64,000 nt of DNA, from assembly GCF_014196835.1 (NCBI RefSeq), contig NZ_JACIEK010000014.1, positions 25,403-89,402 on the forward strand. Reading direction: 5' to 3'. A model generated the notes under the pieces. The model made no database searches, was not told the origin of the DNA, and saw only the letters and a list, made by a program, of their open reading frames with translations. This stretch comes from Aureimonas pseudogalii (GTDB lineage Bacteria; Pseudomonadota; Alphaproteobacteria; Rhizobiales; Rhizobiaceae). Of the stretch, positions 35,403-44,235 are shown in pieces; position 1 is the first letter of the stretch; each line of letters opens with the position of its first letter. A program made the position numbers and the translations under genes.

Positions 35403-36962
35403 CTATTTCTTCTTGCCCGGCAGGCCGGAAAAGCCGCCGCCGGGGAGACCGGGAAGCCCCTTGCCGAGGGGGGGCAAGCCGGGCGGCAGGCCGCCACGGC
35501 CGCCGGCGCCGCCCATGGCCTTCGCCATCTCCTCGAGCTGGCGCGGGTCCATCTTCGAGAGGTCGGGCATGCCGCCCATGCCCCCAGCGAGGCCGGGCGG
35601 CATGCCCATCTTGGCGCCGAGGCCGCCCATGAGCTTGCCCATGATGCCGGCGCCCTTGCCGCCCTTGCCCGACATCGACTTCATCATGTCCGCCATCTGG
35701 CGGTGCATCTTGAGAAGCTTGTTGATGTCGGCGGAATCGGTGCCCGAGCCCGCCGCGATGCGCTTCTTGCGCGAGTGCTTGAGGGCGTCGGGGTTGGCGC
35801 GCTCCCATTTCGTCATCGAGGAGATGATGGCGAGCTGGCGCTTGAGCAGCTTGTCGTCCATGCCGGCGGCCGAGATCTGGTCCTTCATCTTGGCCATGCC
35901 GGGCATCATGCCCATGACGCCGCCCATGCCGCCCATGCGCTGCATCTGGGCGATCTGGTCGGCGAGGTCGTTCAGGTCGAACTTGCCGGCCTGCATCTTC
36001 TTGGCCATCGCGGCCGCCTTGTCGGCGTCGATGGTCTCGGCGGCGCGCTCCACGAGCGAGACGATGTCGCCCATGCCGAGGATGCGGTCGGCGATGCGCG
36101 AGGGATGGAAATCCTCCAGCGCGTCCATCTTCTCGCCGGTGCCGAGGAGCTTGATCGGCTTGCCGGTGACGGCGCGCATCGACAGCGCGGCACCGCCGCG
36201 CCCGTCGCCGTCGACGCGGGTGAGCACGATGCCGGTGATGCCGACGCGCTCGTCGAAGGAGCGCGCGAGATTGACCGCGTCCTGGCCGGTCAGGCTGTCG
36301 GCGACGAGCAGGATCTCGTGCGGTCGCGTCGCCGCCTTGATCTCGGCCATCTCGGCCATCAGCGGCTCGTCGATATGGGTGCGGCCGGCCGTGTCGAGGA
36401 TGAGCACGTCGTAGCCGCCGAGCTTGGCGGCCTGGGCGGCGCGCGCGGCGATCTCGACCGGGCCCTGGCCGGCGATGATGGGCAGCGTCGCGACCTTGGT
36501 CTGCTCGCCGAGAATGCGCAGCTGCTCCTGCGCGGCCGGGCGACGCGTGTCGAGCGAGGCCATGAGGACGCGCTTCTTCTGGCGCTCCGTCATCCGCTTG
36601 GCGATCTTGGCCGAAGTGGTCGTCTTGCCCGAGCCCTGCAGGCCGACCATCATCACGGTGACGGGGGCGGGCGCGTTGAGGTCGATCGCCACCTGGTCGG
36701 AGCCCAGCGTCGCCACGAGCTCGTCGTGGACGATCTTGACCACCATCTGGCCGGGCTTGATCGACTTGACGATCTCGGCGCCCACCGCCTTCTCGCGCAC
36801 CCGGTCGGTGAAGGAGCGCACCACCTCGAGCGAGACGTCGGCCTCGAGCAGGGCGCGGCGCACCTCGCGCAGCGCCGCCGCCACGTCGGCATCCGACAGC
36901 GAGCCCCGGCCGGTGAGGCCGTTCAGGATGGACCCGAGGCGGTCCTGAAGGGATTCGAACAT
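35403..36962 (-). CDS. ffh: Signal recognition particle protein Ffh
   Basis: GTPase that binds 4.5S RNA and signal sequences for cotranslational membrane targeting. The 519-residue protein has the N domain (residues 1-90), the G domain with GLQGSGKTTTSAKIAKRM, DTRRPAAQEQL, DTAGRTHIDE and LTRVDGDGRGGAAL, and the Met-rich M domain (QIAQMQRMGGMGGVMGMMPG, SMTKWERANPDALKHSRKKR). A Gly/Leu/Pro-rich tail of about 60 residues follows. It is the first gene of ffh-rpsP. Confidence 0.97.
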   Translation of the reverse strand: MFESLQDRLGSILNGLTGRGSLSDADVAAALREVRRALLEADVSLEVVRSFTDRVREKAVGAEIVKSIKPGQMVVKIVHDELVATLGSDQVAIDLNAPAPVTVMMVGLQGSGKTTTSAKIAKRMTERQKKRVLMASLDTRRPAAQEQLRILGEQTKVATLPIIAGQGPVEIAARAAQAAKLGGYDVLILDTAGRTHIDEPLMAEMAEIKAATRPHEILLVADSLTGQDAVNLARSFDERVGITGIVLTRVDGDGRGGAALSMRAVTGKPIKLLGTGEKMDALEDFHPSRIADRILGMGDIVSLVERAAETIDADKAAAMAKKMQAGKFDLNDLADQIAQMQRMGGMGGVMGMMPGMAKMKDQISAAGMDDKLLKRQLAIISSMTKWERANPDALKHSRKKRIAAGSGTDSADINKLLKMHRQMADMMKSMSGKGGKGAGIMGKLMGGLGAKMGMPPGLAGGMGGMPDLSKMDPRQLEEMAKAMGGAGGRGGLPPGLPPLGKGLPGLPGGGFSGLPGKKK

Positions 36963-37441
36963 CGCGACACCTTTTCCATTCGCCGACCGGAACGACCCGG
37001 AACCCGAGAATGGGGACGAATCGCGGCCGATCCAACCCGACGAACCACCAAACGGAAACGCATCCGCGGGCGAAACTCGCTGGCGGATGGGAACCTCCCT
37101 GCGGCTCGGCGAAGCGAGGGACAGGGTCGGCGGTTTGCAGAACGGAACGAACGCAAGATTTGAGGCGCGTTAAAGCCCGATCGCCGGGCGCAAGTCAACC
37201 CTGCGCTGCCGGCCTCTCCCTACCCAGGCCGGCGCTGGCGGACCCTCGGCAGCCCGCGCGTCACTCACCCGCAAGGCGCCGGGCTCGATCGGCCCGAAGT
37301 GCCCGCCCCACGGCCTCGACATCGGCCGTCGCACGGGGCGACGCCCAAGCTTGCGCGAAACCATCGTGAATTCCTTAAGCTTCTGCTGATAAACATCGGG
37401 TCTACCCCTTCGTCTTGGCCCCGAGGACCCATCAGCCTGCC
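36963..37441. other. Intergenic region, 479 bp
   Basis: No credible gene on either strand; short open frames encode Arg/Ser/Pro-rich sequence typical of shadow frames. It must hold the ffh promoter. No terminator or large repeat was seen; the AT-richest part is 37370-37395, near the start of the following small gene. Confidence 0.45.
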
Positions 37442-37756
37442 ATGAAGATCCTCCGCTTTCCCCTTCCTCCCGCGGACCGCGCCCTGCGCGCGGGCGCCGC
37501 GTGGATCGAGACCGGCCTGCCCGCCGCTCGGGGATCGGCGGGCTTCGGGCTGGCCGGTCTCGATCCGCGCGGCGCCCATGGCTTCGGGCAGGGCCTGTCG
37601 GACGCGGAGGAGGAGGTCCGGCGGCTGCTCTGGGCGCTCACCGTGCTGCAGCGCCCCAGCCTCGAACGCTTAGTGGCCCATCATCCGACGGCGCGCGACG
37701 TGCTCGCCGCCTTCCGCAGCACCGTCCCGTTCGGCGCCGACGAGCGGCACGTCTGA
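37442..37756 (+). CDS. Hypothetical protein (104 aa)
   Basis: A possible 104-residue protein starting at ATG 37442 (MKILRFPLPPADRALRAGAAW). The C-terminal half looks helical and amphipathic (LSDAEEEVRRLLWALTVLQRPSLERLVAHHPTARDVLAAF). No family is recognised. The ribosome-binding site is poor: GAGG lies ~17 bp away. Codon pattern is consistent with coding, but it could be a chance frame. Confidence 0.5.
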   Translation: MKILRFPLPPADRALRAGAAWIETGLPAARGSAGFGLAGLDPRGAHGFGQGLSDAEEEVRRLLWALTVLQRPSLERLVAHHPTARDVLAAFRSTVPFGADERHV

Positions 37757-37910
37757 GCCGAGCGCCGGGTGACCGGCCAGTCCCTCGCATCCCGTCGTTT
37801 CGGCCCGGAGCCCTCGCCCGACGGTCGATCGCTCCTGCCGCCCGCCGACGGAGCGGCCGCCGACGCTACCGCCTTGCGCGACTCGACTCACGGCCGGGAT
37901 CGGGCTATGA

Positions 37911-37922
37911 GAACGATCGTTC
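37911..37922. promoter_or_regulatory. Candidate TetR operator
   Basis: A perfect 12-bp palindrome, GAACGATCGTTC, lies 37 bp upstream of the tetR start codon. Its position and symmetry fit autoregulation by the TetR protein of the efflux operon. Confidence 0.45.
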
Positions 37923-37958
37923 GCTCTCGCTCGACGCGCGCCGGACCGGAGATTTTCC

Positions 37959-38585
37959 TTGTCGCTGCTGCCCGCCTTCCCCGATCCCTCCGCGGCGCCC
38001 AGTGCAGGCGACCGCCGCCGCCAGCACGTGCTGCGGGCGGCCCGCGCCTGCTTCTCGCGCCACGGGTTCCACGGCGCCTCGATGGGACGGATCTGCGCCG
38101 AGGCGGCGATGAGCCCCGGCGCGCTCTACCGCTACTTTCCCTCCAAGGACGCCATCATCGAGGCGATCGCCGAGGAGGAGCGCGTCGGCGCGCAGGCCTG
38201 CATGGCCGCGATGGCCGGCCCCGGCCCGCTGGTAGAACGCATGACGGCGGTCGCGATGGACTATCTGAGAGGCGCGCGCGACCCCGAGAGCGGCGGCCTG
38301 ATGGTCGAGATCTGCTCGGAATCGCTGCGCAACACGGCCGTCGGGATGCGCTTCCACGAGATCGAAGGCGAGGTGCGCTCGACGTTCCGCGAGGCGCTTC
38401 TCGCCGCGCAGGCGAGCGGCGAGATCGCCGCCGATCTCGATCTCGACGCGGTGATGACGATCATCTTCGGCATCGGCGACGGCCTGCTCCTGCGCCTGCA
38501 ACTGCAGCCCGACTTCGATCTCGAGCGCATCGCGCCATATCTGCGAAGCGTCCTCGTCGGCCTGCTGCGGCCCACGGCCCCATGA
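37959..38585 (+). CDS. TetR family transcriptional regulator
   Basis: A 208-residue repressor-type regulator. The N-terminal helix-turn-helix is clear (RRQHVLRAARACFSRHGFHG, then AEAAMSPGALYRYFPSKDAIIEAIAEEE). The C-terminal ligand domain is the variable TetR type. The start is a TTG at 37959 with GGAG 8 bp upstream. It precedes the RND adaptor and pump on the same strand, so it probably controls them. A candidate operator is at 37911-37922. Confidence 0.92.
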   Translation: MSLLPAFPDPSAAPSAGDRRRQHVLRAARACFSRHGFHGASMGRICAEAAMSPGALYRYFPSKDAIIEAIAEEERVGAQACMAAMAGPGPLVERMTAVAMDYLRGARDPESGGLMVEICSESLRNTAVGMRFHEIEGEVRSTFREALLAAQASGEIAADLDLDAVMTIIFGIGDGLLLRLQLQPDFDLERIAPYLRSVLVGLLRPTAP

Positions 38586-38686
38586 CCGCACCGACCGCAC
38601 ATTCCATGACCTCCGCCCCGCTCGCGCCGCGCCGCGCCCGCTCGTTCGTCCCGCGCCCCGCCGCGCCCTCCTTCCGGAATTCGGCC

Positions 38687-39877
38687 ATGTCCTCCCGCTT
38701 GTGCCTCGGCGCGCTCCTCGTGCCGCTCCTTCTCGCCGCACCGGCCCTTGCGGCGGATGCCGCCGCCCCGACGACCGCGGCGCCGCAGCCGCCGAGCCTC
38801 ACCGTGGTGTCGGCGAACCGGCGCGAGATCGTCTCGCAGGTGGTCCTCACCGGCACGCTGAGCCCACGCGAGACCGTGATGGTCGGCGCCGACGTCGACG
38901 GCCTTCGCATCGAGGAGCTGCTCGTCGACGAGGGCGACCTCGTGAAGCGCGGCGACGTGCTGGCGCGTCTCGCCACCGACCTCGTGGACGTCGATCTCGC
39001 GCGGGCCGAGACGCAGATCGCGCGGGCCGAGGCGGGCATCACGCAGGCCGGCGCGCTCGTCGACGAGGCGGCCTCGGCCGCCACGGAGGCCGGCACCGCG
39101 CTCCAGCGCACGCGCTCGCTGAACGAGAAGGGCATCGTCGGCCAGGACATTCTCGACACCCGCGTCTCGGCGGCGGCGGCCGCCAACGCGCGTCTCGCTT
39201 CGGCGCGCCAAGGCGTGGCGCTGGCCGAGGCCGACCGGGCGAGCGCCGAGGCCGAGCGCCGCCAGCTGGCGCTGCGCCGCTCCAAGGCCGAGATCAAGGC
39301 GCCGACCGACGGGCTGGTGCTCGCGCGGGTCGCGCGGCTCGGCGCCGTGGTCTCCACCGCCGGCGGCGGCCTCTTCGAGATCGCGCGCGACGCGCTGGTC
39401 GAGCTCGACGCCGAGGTGTCGGAAAGCGCGCTGGGCGCCCTCGACGTCGGGCAGGTCGCCGTGGTCACGGCCGCCGACGGATCCGACGTCGAAGGCCGCG
39501 TGCGGCTCGTCTCGCCGAAGGTCGATCCGGCGACGCGGCTCGGCCGGGTGAAGATCGCGCTGCCGCCCTCCCCGGGCCTGCGCACCGGCGCCTTCGCGCG
39601 CGCCGTGGTGGAGACGAAGCGCTCCACCGGCGTGGTGCTGCCGCGCACCGCCGTGGTCGCCGACGGGGCGAAGGCGAGCGTCCAGGTGGTGGCGGACGGG
39701 ATCGTGAAGACGCGGCCCGTCACGCTCGGCATCGCCGCGGGCAGCGACGTGGAAATCCTCACCGGCGTCGACGAGGGCGAGAGCGTGGTGTCGCTCGCCG
39801 GCACCTTCGTGCGCGACGGCGACCGCGTCACCCCCGTGCCGGCCGCGCCGGCGCTCACCGCGGAGGCCGCGCGATGA
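38687..39877 (+). CDS. RND efflux periplasmic adaptor subunit
   Basis: Membrane fusion protein of about 396 residues, bridging the RND pump and an outer-membrane channel. The ATG at 38687 gives a clean signal peptide (LCLGALLVPLLLAAPALAADA); earlier ATGs at 38582 (overlapping the tetR stop) and 38606 would place it internally. Lipoyl halves are LSPRETVMVGADVDGLRIEEL with VDEGDLVKRGDVLARL, and IKAPTDGLVLARVARLGAVV. They enclose an Ala-rich hairpin. Beta-barrel and membrane-proximal domains follow (VLPRTAVVADG, VSLAGTFVRDGDRV). It overlaps the pump gene by 4 bp. Confidence 0.92.
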   Translation: MSSRLCLGALLVPLLLAAPALAADAAAPTTAAPQPPSLTVVSANRREIVSQVVLTGTLSPRETVMVGADVDGLRIEELLVDEGDLVKRGDVLARLATDLVDVDLARAETQIARAEAGITQAGALVDEAASAATEAGTALQRTRSLNEKGIVGQDILDTRVSAAAAANARLASARQGVALAEADRASAEAERRQLALRRSKAEIKAPTDGLVLARVARLGAVVSTAGGGLFEIARDALVELDAEVSESALGALDVGQVAVVTAADGSDVEGRVRLVSPKVDPATRLGRVKIALPPSPGLRTGAFARAVVETKRSTGVVLPRTAVVADGAKASVQVVADGIVKTRPVTLGIAAGSDVEILTGVDEGESVVSLAGTFVRDGDRVTPVPAAPALTAEAAR

Positions 39878-42800
39878 ACTGGAACATCTCCGCCTGGGCG
39901 ATCCGCAATCCGGTGCCGCCCATCCTCCTCTTCGTGGTGCTGGTGGCGCTCGGCATCGTCTCCTTCTTGACGCTGCCGATCACCCGCTTTCCCAATATCG
40001 ACGTGCCCGTGATCTCCGTCACGGTGCTGGAATCGGGCGCCGCGCCCGCCGAGCTCGAGACGCAGGTCACCAAGAAGGTCGAGGATGCCATCGCCGGCGT
40101 CACCGGCGTCAAGCACATCACCTCCACCGTCACCGACGGGCAGTCGGTGACCGCCGCCGAGTTCCGCCTGGAGGTGAACACCGACCGCGCGCTGAACGAC
40201 GTCAAGGACGCGGTCGCCAAGATCCGCTCCGACCTGCCGCGCACGATCGAGGAGCCGATCGTCCAGCGCATCGAGGTCGAGAACCAGTCGATCGTCACCT
40301 ATGCGGCCTCCTCGCCGGGGCTCACTCCCGAGCAGCTCTCCTGGTTCGTCGACGACACGGTGGTGCGCGCGCTGCAGGGCCTCAAGGGCGTCGGGCGCGT
40401 CGAGCGCATGGGCGGCGTGTCGCGCGAGGTACAGGTGCGCCTCGACCCCGACCGGCTCGGCGCGCTCGGCATCACCGCGGCCGACGTCAACGCGCAGCTG
40501 CGCGCCACCAACGTGGATCTCTCCGGCGGTCGCGGCGAGTTCGGCGGGCAGGAGCAGGCGATCCGCACCCTCTCCTCGGCGCCAACCGTCTCCGGCCTCG
40601 CGGCCACCCGCATCGCGCTGCCCGGCGGGCGGCAGGTGCGGCTGGAAGAGCTTGGCACGGTGATCGACGCCTACGAGGAGCCGCGCTCCTTCGCCCGGCT
40701 CGACGGCGAACCCGTGGTTGCCTTCTCGATCTACCGCGCCAAGGGGGCCAGCGACACCACCGTCGCCGATCTCGCGGCGGGGCGGGTCGAGGAACTGGGG
40801 CGAGCCCATCCCGACGTGCGCTTCTCGCGCATCGACGACAGCGTCACCTACACCTACGGCAATTTCGAATCGGCGATGGAGACGCTCGGCGAGGGCGCGT
40901 TCCTCGCCGTGGTGGTGGTGCTCCTCTTCCTGCGCGACTGGCGCGCCACGCTGGTGGCCGCAATCACCCTGCCGCTCGCCGCCATTCCCACCTTCTGGGC
41001 GATGAGCCTGATGGGCTTCTCGCTCAACCTCATCAGCCTTCTCGCCATCACGCTGGTGACGGGCATTCTCGTCGACGACGCCATCGTCGAGATCGAGAAC
41101 ATCGAGCGCCACATCGGCATGGGCAAGCCGCCCTACCAGGCCTCGATCGACGCGGCCGACGAGATCGGCCTCGCGGTGATCGCCATCACGCTGACGATCA
41201 TCGCGGTGTTCGCGCCGGTCTCCTTCATGGGCGGCGTCGCCGGCCAGTATTTCAAGCAGTTCGGCCTCACAGTGGCGATGGCGGTGTTCTTCTCGCTCCT
41301 CGTGGCGCGGCTGGTGACGCCGATGCTGGCGGCCTATTTCTTCCGCCGGCACCGTCACGAGGGGCCGGGCTTCCGCCGGCTGCTCGGCCGCTATGTGCTG
41401 ATCCTCGCGCCGCTCGCGGGCCTTGCGGTCGGCGCGCTCTTCGCGCTCGCGGCGCTGCCGGGCGCGGCGACGACGAACGGGCTCGCCAACGTCCTGCGCC
41501 CGCTCGCGGCCGAGCTGCCGCCAGTCTCGTTCGATCAGGCGGGCGAGGCGGGAATGGCGATCGCGATCGGGGCGGCGATCGTCGCGGTGCTCTTCGCCTA
41601 CATCAACCGTCCGCACCCGGCCGAGCAGCGCGACGGGCCGCTGATGCGCGCCTATACCGGCTTTCTCGGGTTCACCGTGCGCTTCCGCTGGGTGACGCTG
41701 GCGGCGGGCATCGGGCTCTTCGTGCTGTCGATCCAGGCGATCGGCCTCCTGCCCACCGGCTTCATTCCCAAGGAAGACGCCTCGCGCATCGTGGTCTCGG
41801 TGGAACTGCCGCCGGGCTCGACGCTGGAGACGACGCGCGCCGTCACCGACCGGGCGGCGGCCAGCCTTCGCGAGCTGCCGGAGGTGCGTTCGGTGCTGGT
41901 GATCGGCGGCTCCTCGCCCACCGGCACGCTGGAGGTGCGCCGCGCCGCGATGACGGTGAACCTGACACGCAAGTTCGAGCGCACGCGCACGCAAGGCGAT
42001 CTCGAGCCGATCGTCACGGCCAAGCTCGCCGAGATTCCCGATCTTCGCTCCTACTTCGTCAACGACCGGGGCGACCGCGAACTCTCCGTCGGCATTCTCG
42101 GCGCAGACGGCGCCGCGGTGTCGGAAGCCGCGGCGGCGCTGGAATCGGAGATGCGGCGCGATCCGATCTTCGCCAACCCCTCGGCCATGGCCTCCTTCGC
42201 CCGGCCGGAGATCCGCATCCGGCCACGGCTCGACGAGGCCGCCGATCTCGGCATCGCGCCGGAAGCCATCTCGCAGACCGTGCGCGTCGCCACGATCGGC
42301 GACGCCGACGCCAATCTCGCCAAGTTCAACGTCGGCACGCGGCAGGTGCCGATCCGCGTCCAGCTGGAGGAGACCGCGCGCGAGGATCTGGAGGCGATCC
42401 GCAGCCTTCGCGTCGGCACCGCGAGCGGCGCCTCGGTGCCGCTCGACGCGGTGGCCGAGATCGGCTTCGGCCAGGGGCCTTCGACGATCGACCGCTACGA
42501 CCGCGAGCGCCTCGTCAAGGTCGGCACCGCGATGGCGCCGGGGCACGAGATCGGCGAGGGCTCGCAGCACATCATGGCCGGCGAGGCGGTGAAGAGCTTC
42601 CCCGCGGGCGTGCGCATCCAGGAGGTCGGCGACGCCGAGATCCAGGCCGAGGTCTTCACCGGCTTCGCGTCGGCGATGGGCGCGGGCATCATGATGGTGC
42701 TGGTGGTGCTGATCCTGCTCTTCGGCTCGGTGTTCCTGCCCATCACCATCCTCGCCTCGCTGCCGCTCTCGGTCGGCGGCGTGGTGGGCGCGCTGCTGAT

Positions 42801-43341
42801 CACGCAGAACGCCGTGTCGATGCCGGTGGTGATCGGCATCCTCATGCTGATGGGCATCGTCACGAAGAACTCGATCATGCTCGTGGACTTCGCGGTGGAG
42901 CAGGAGAAACACGGCATGCCGCAGCGCGAGGCGATCATCGACGCCGGTCGCAAGCGGGCGCGCCCGATCATCATGACGACGCTGGCGATGGCGGCGGGCA
43001 TGGTGCCGGCGGCGATGGCGTCGGGCGAGGGCGGCGAGTTCCGCGCGCCGATGGCGATCGCGGTGATCGGCGGCCTTCTCGTCTCCACCGTCCTGTCGCT
43101 GGTCTTCATCCCCTCGCTCTACACGCTGATGGACGATCTCGGCCATCTCGTGGGGCGGATCTTCGGGCGGCTGGTGAAGCCGAACCGGGCCGACGACGGG
43201 GCGGGCCACCACGGGCATGGCGGTCATGGCGAGACGCGGGATCCCGCGCCGGCCGCTCCGGAGGCGGATGAACTCTCGTGGAAGCGCGTCACCGAGTTTC
43301 CCTCGCGCGGCGCCTCGACGATGCGGCCGGCCGCCGAATAG
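39874..43341 (+). CDS. RND efflux transporter permease with extra helices and His-rich tail
   Basis: Inner-membrane proton-driven exporter of 1155 residues (AcrB family, usually 1020-1070). It starts MNWNISAWAIRNPVPPILLF, overlapping the adaptor stop (ATGA). Proton-relay residues are present: Asp401-Asp402 in GILVDDAIVEIENIERH and Lys998 in GIVTKNSIMLVDFAVEQ. Both porter-domain repeats are intact. Two oddities account for the length. About 80 residues between TM6 and TM7 (~508-588) carry two further hydrophobic segments (LILAPLAGLAVGALFALAAL; MAIAIGAAIVAVLFAYI). The C-terminal tail contains GHHGHGGHGE. The substrate is unknown; the His tail could bind metal or be incidental. Confidence 0.93.
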   Translation: MNWNISAWAIRNPVPPILLFVVLVALGIVSFLTLPITRFPNIDVPVISVTVLESGAAPAELETQVTKKVEDAIAGVTGVKHITSTVTDGQSVTAAEFRLEVNTDRALNDVKDAVAKIRSDLPRTIEEPIVQRIEVENQSIVTYAASSPGLTPEQLSWFVDDTVVRALQGLKGVGRVERMGGVSREVQVRLDPDRLGALGITAADVNAQLRATNVDLSGGRGEFGGQEQAIRTLSSAPTVSGLAATRIALPGGRQVRLEELGTVIDAYEEPRSFARLDGEPVVAFSIYRAKGASDTTVADLAAGRVEELGRAHPDVRFSRIDDSVTYTYGNFESAMETLGEGAFLAVVVVLLFLRDWRATLVAAITLPLAAIPTFWAMSLMGFSLNLISLLAITLVTGILVDDAIVEIENIERHIGMGKPPYQASIDAADEIGLAVIAITLTIIAVFAPVSFMGGVAGQYFKQFGLTVAMAVFFSLLVARLVTPMLAAYFFRRHRHEGPGFRRLLGRYVLILAPLAGLAVGALFALAALPGAATTNGLANVLRPLAAELPPVSFDQAGEAGMAIAIGAAIVAVLFAYINRPHPAEQRDGPLMRAYTGFLGFTVRFRWVTLAAGIGLFVLSIQAIGLLPTGFIPKEDASRIVVSVELPPGSTLETTRAVTDRAAASLRELPEVRSVLVIGGSSPTGTLEVRRAAMTVNLTRKFERTRTQGDLEPIVTAKLAEIPDLRSYFVNDRGDRELSVGILGADGAAVSEAAAALESEMRRDPIFANPSAMASFARPEIRIRPRLDEAADLGIAPEAISQTVRVATIGDADANLAKFNVGTRQVPIRVQLEETAREDLEAIRSLRVGTASGASVPLDAVAEIGFGQGPSTIDRYDRERLVKVGTAMAPGHEIGEGSQHIMAGEAVKSFPAGVRIQEVGDAEIQAEVFTGFASAMGAGIMMVLVVLILLFGSVFLPITILASLPLSVGGVVGALLITQNAVSMPVVIGILMLMGIVTKNSIMLVDFAVEQEKHGMPQREAIIDAGRKRARPIIMTTLAMAAGMVPAAMASGEGGEFRAPMAIAVIGGLLVSTVLSLVFIPSLYTLMDDLGHLVGRIFGRLVKPNRADDGAGHHGHGGHGETRDPAPAAPEADELSWKRVTEFPSRGASTMRPAAE

Positions 43342-43371
43342 AGGCGGCACATGGACCGACGTCCGGATACG

Positions 43372-43400
43372 AAAACGGCGCCTGCGAAGGGCGCCTTTTC
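43372..43400. terminator. Bidirectional terminator between RND operon and DUF3563 gene
   Basis: GGCGCC (43377-43382) pairs with GGCGCC (43390-43395) across a 7-base loop. AAAA on the left and TTTT on the right give a U-tract in both directions. It lies between the convergent RND operon and the DUF3563 gene. Confidence 0.75.
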
Positions 43401-43434
43401 TACGATGTCGTGGAGAGCGGCATGGAGGCCGGCC

Positions 43435-43593
43435 TCAGAAGGGGTAGGCACGCCGGCGAAGAAGGCCCTGGTCGATCTCGCGCTGGCGACGCTCGAGGTC
43501 GACGAGCGAGGTGGCTTCGTTGAGGTATGCGTGGGCACGATCGTCCTCGCGGACGGGGCGGAGGGCACTGCGAATGCGGCTGGTGAAGCTCAT
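43435..43593 (-). CDS. DUF3563 family small protein (52 aa)
   Basis: A 52-residue protein. The ATG at 43593 has an excellent Shine-Dalgarno (AAGGAGATACAAC). The sequence MSFTSRIRSALRPVRED is followed by AYLNEATSLVDLERRQREID and GLLRRRAYPF, matching the DUF3563 pattern (AYLN..., DLE-R-REID). Such proteins are widespread in Rhizobiales and Burkholderia with no known function. It is convergent with the RND operon and shares its terminator. Confidence 0.8.
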   Translation of the reverse strand: MSFTSRIRSALRPVREDDRAHAYLNEATSLVDLERRQREIDQGLLRRRAYPF

Positions 43594-43832
43594 GTTGTAT
43601 CTCCTTGAATGACCTCAATATGCGCTCACCCTTCCTTTGCTGCAACGCACCATAACGAATGGGAGCGATGCGCCCAACGCATGATCCCGACGCGAAAGCC
43701 ACGAAGGCCAGCCCCGAACAAGCCAGCGTTTCTAGTGTCGGGTCGGGCCTCGCCATGTTGGGCCCGGAGGATCCCGCGTGCGGGCGCCGCCGGCGCTGGA
43801 CCCCGCGCCCGGGTTCGTGCGAGGACGAGGAC

Positions 43833-44204
43833 ATGACGCAGCCGCGAATCTGGACCGATGCCGAGGCCGAGCGCCGCTTCTGGGCGCTGATGGGCCGCTA
43901 CGAGGCCGTGCGGGCTCAAGGCTCGCCAGCGCCGCGGCTCCTCGCCTCGCTGTCGCTCGCGGGCCTTCGCGGCCGGCTGGCGATCATCCGCTCGCGCCGC
44001 ATCGAGGCGCAGGCGCAGGCCCTCGTGAACCGCTACACGGTGGCCGCCGCCCCCGCGAGCACGCCCGTGACGATGCCGATCGCCGTTGCCGCCGCGGAAC
44101 CCGCGTCCAGTCGCGCCCGTTCGGCGCTTCTCATCGCCGCGACGCTGGCCAATGACGGCACCGCCAAGGTGTCCGCCGCCGAGCGCGCCGCGCCGCAGGG
44201 CTGA
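43833..44204 (+). CDS. Hypothetical protein (123 aa)
   Basis: A 123-residue protein starting at ATG 43833 with GAGGACGAGG upstream. The first ~75 residues are charged and helical (RIWTDAEAERRFWALMGRYEAVR, LRGRLAIIRSRRIEAQAQALVNRY); the rest is Ala/Pro/Val-rich and low-complexity. No family recognised. It is convergent with the LysR gene, 31 bp apart. Confidence 0.6.
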   Translation: MTQPRIWTDAEAERRFWALMGRYEAVRAQGSPAPRLLASLSLAGLRGRLAIIRSRRIEAQAQALVNRYTVAAAPASTPVTMPIAVAAAEPASSRARSALLIAATLANDGTAKVSAAERAAPQG

Positions 44205-44235
44205 CGGGTCCCGGCCCCTCCCCCGGCGCCCATCC

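Noticed and set aside
37265..37579. Minus-strand 104-codon frame opposite the small gene at 37442
   Set aside because: No ribosome-binding site and Arg/Gly-rich shadow-like translation; the plus-strand frame is the better candidate.
38461..43350. A 1629-codon open frame on the minus strand opposite the RND operon
   Set aside because: Translation is His/Arg/Gly-rich with no domains, and the opposite strand encodes a complete RND adaptor and pump. It is an antisense shadow caused by high GC codon bias.
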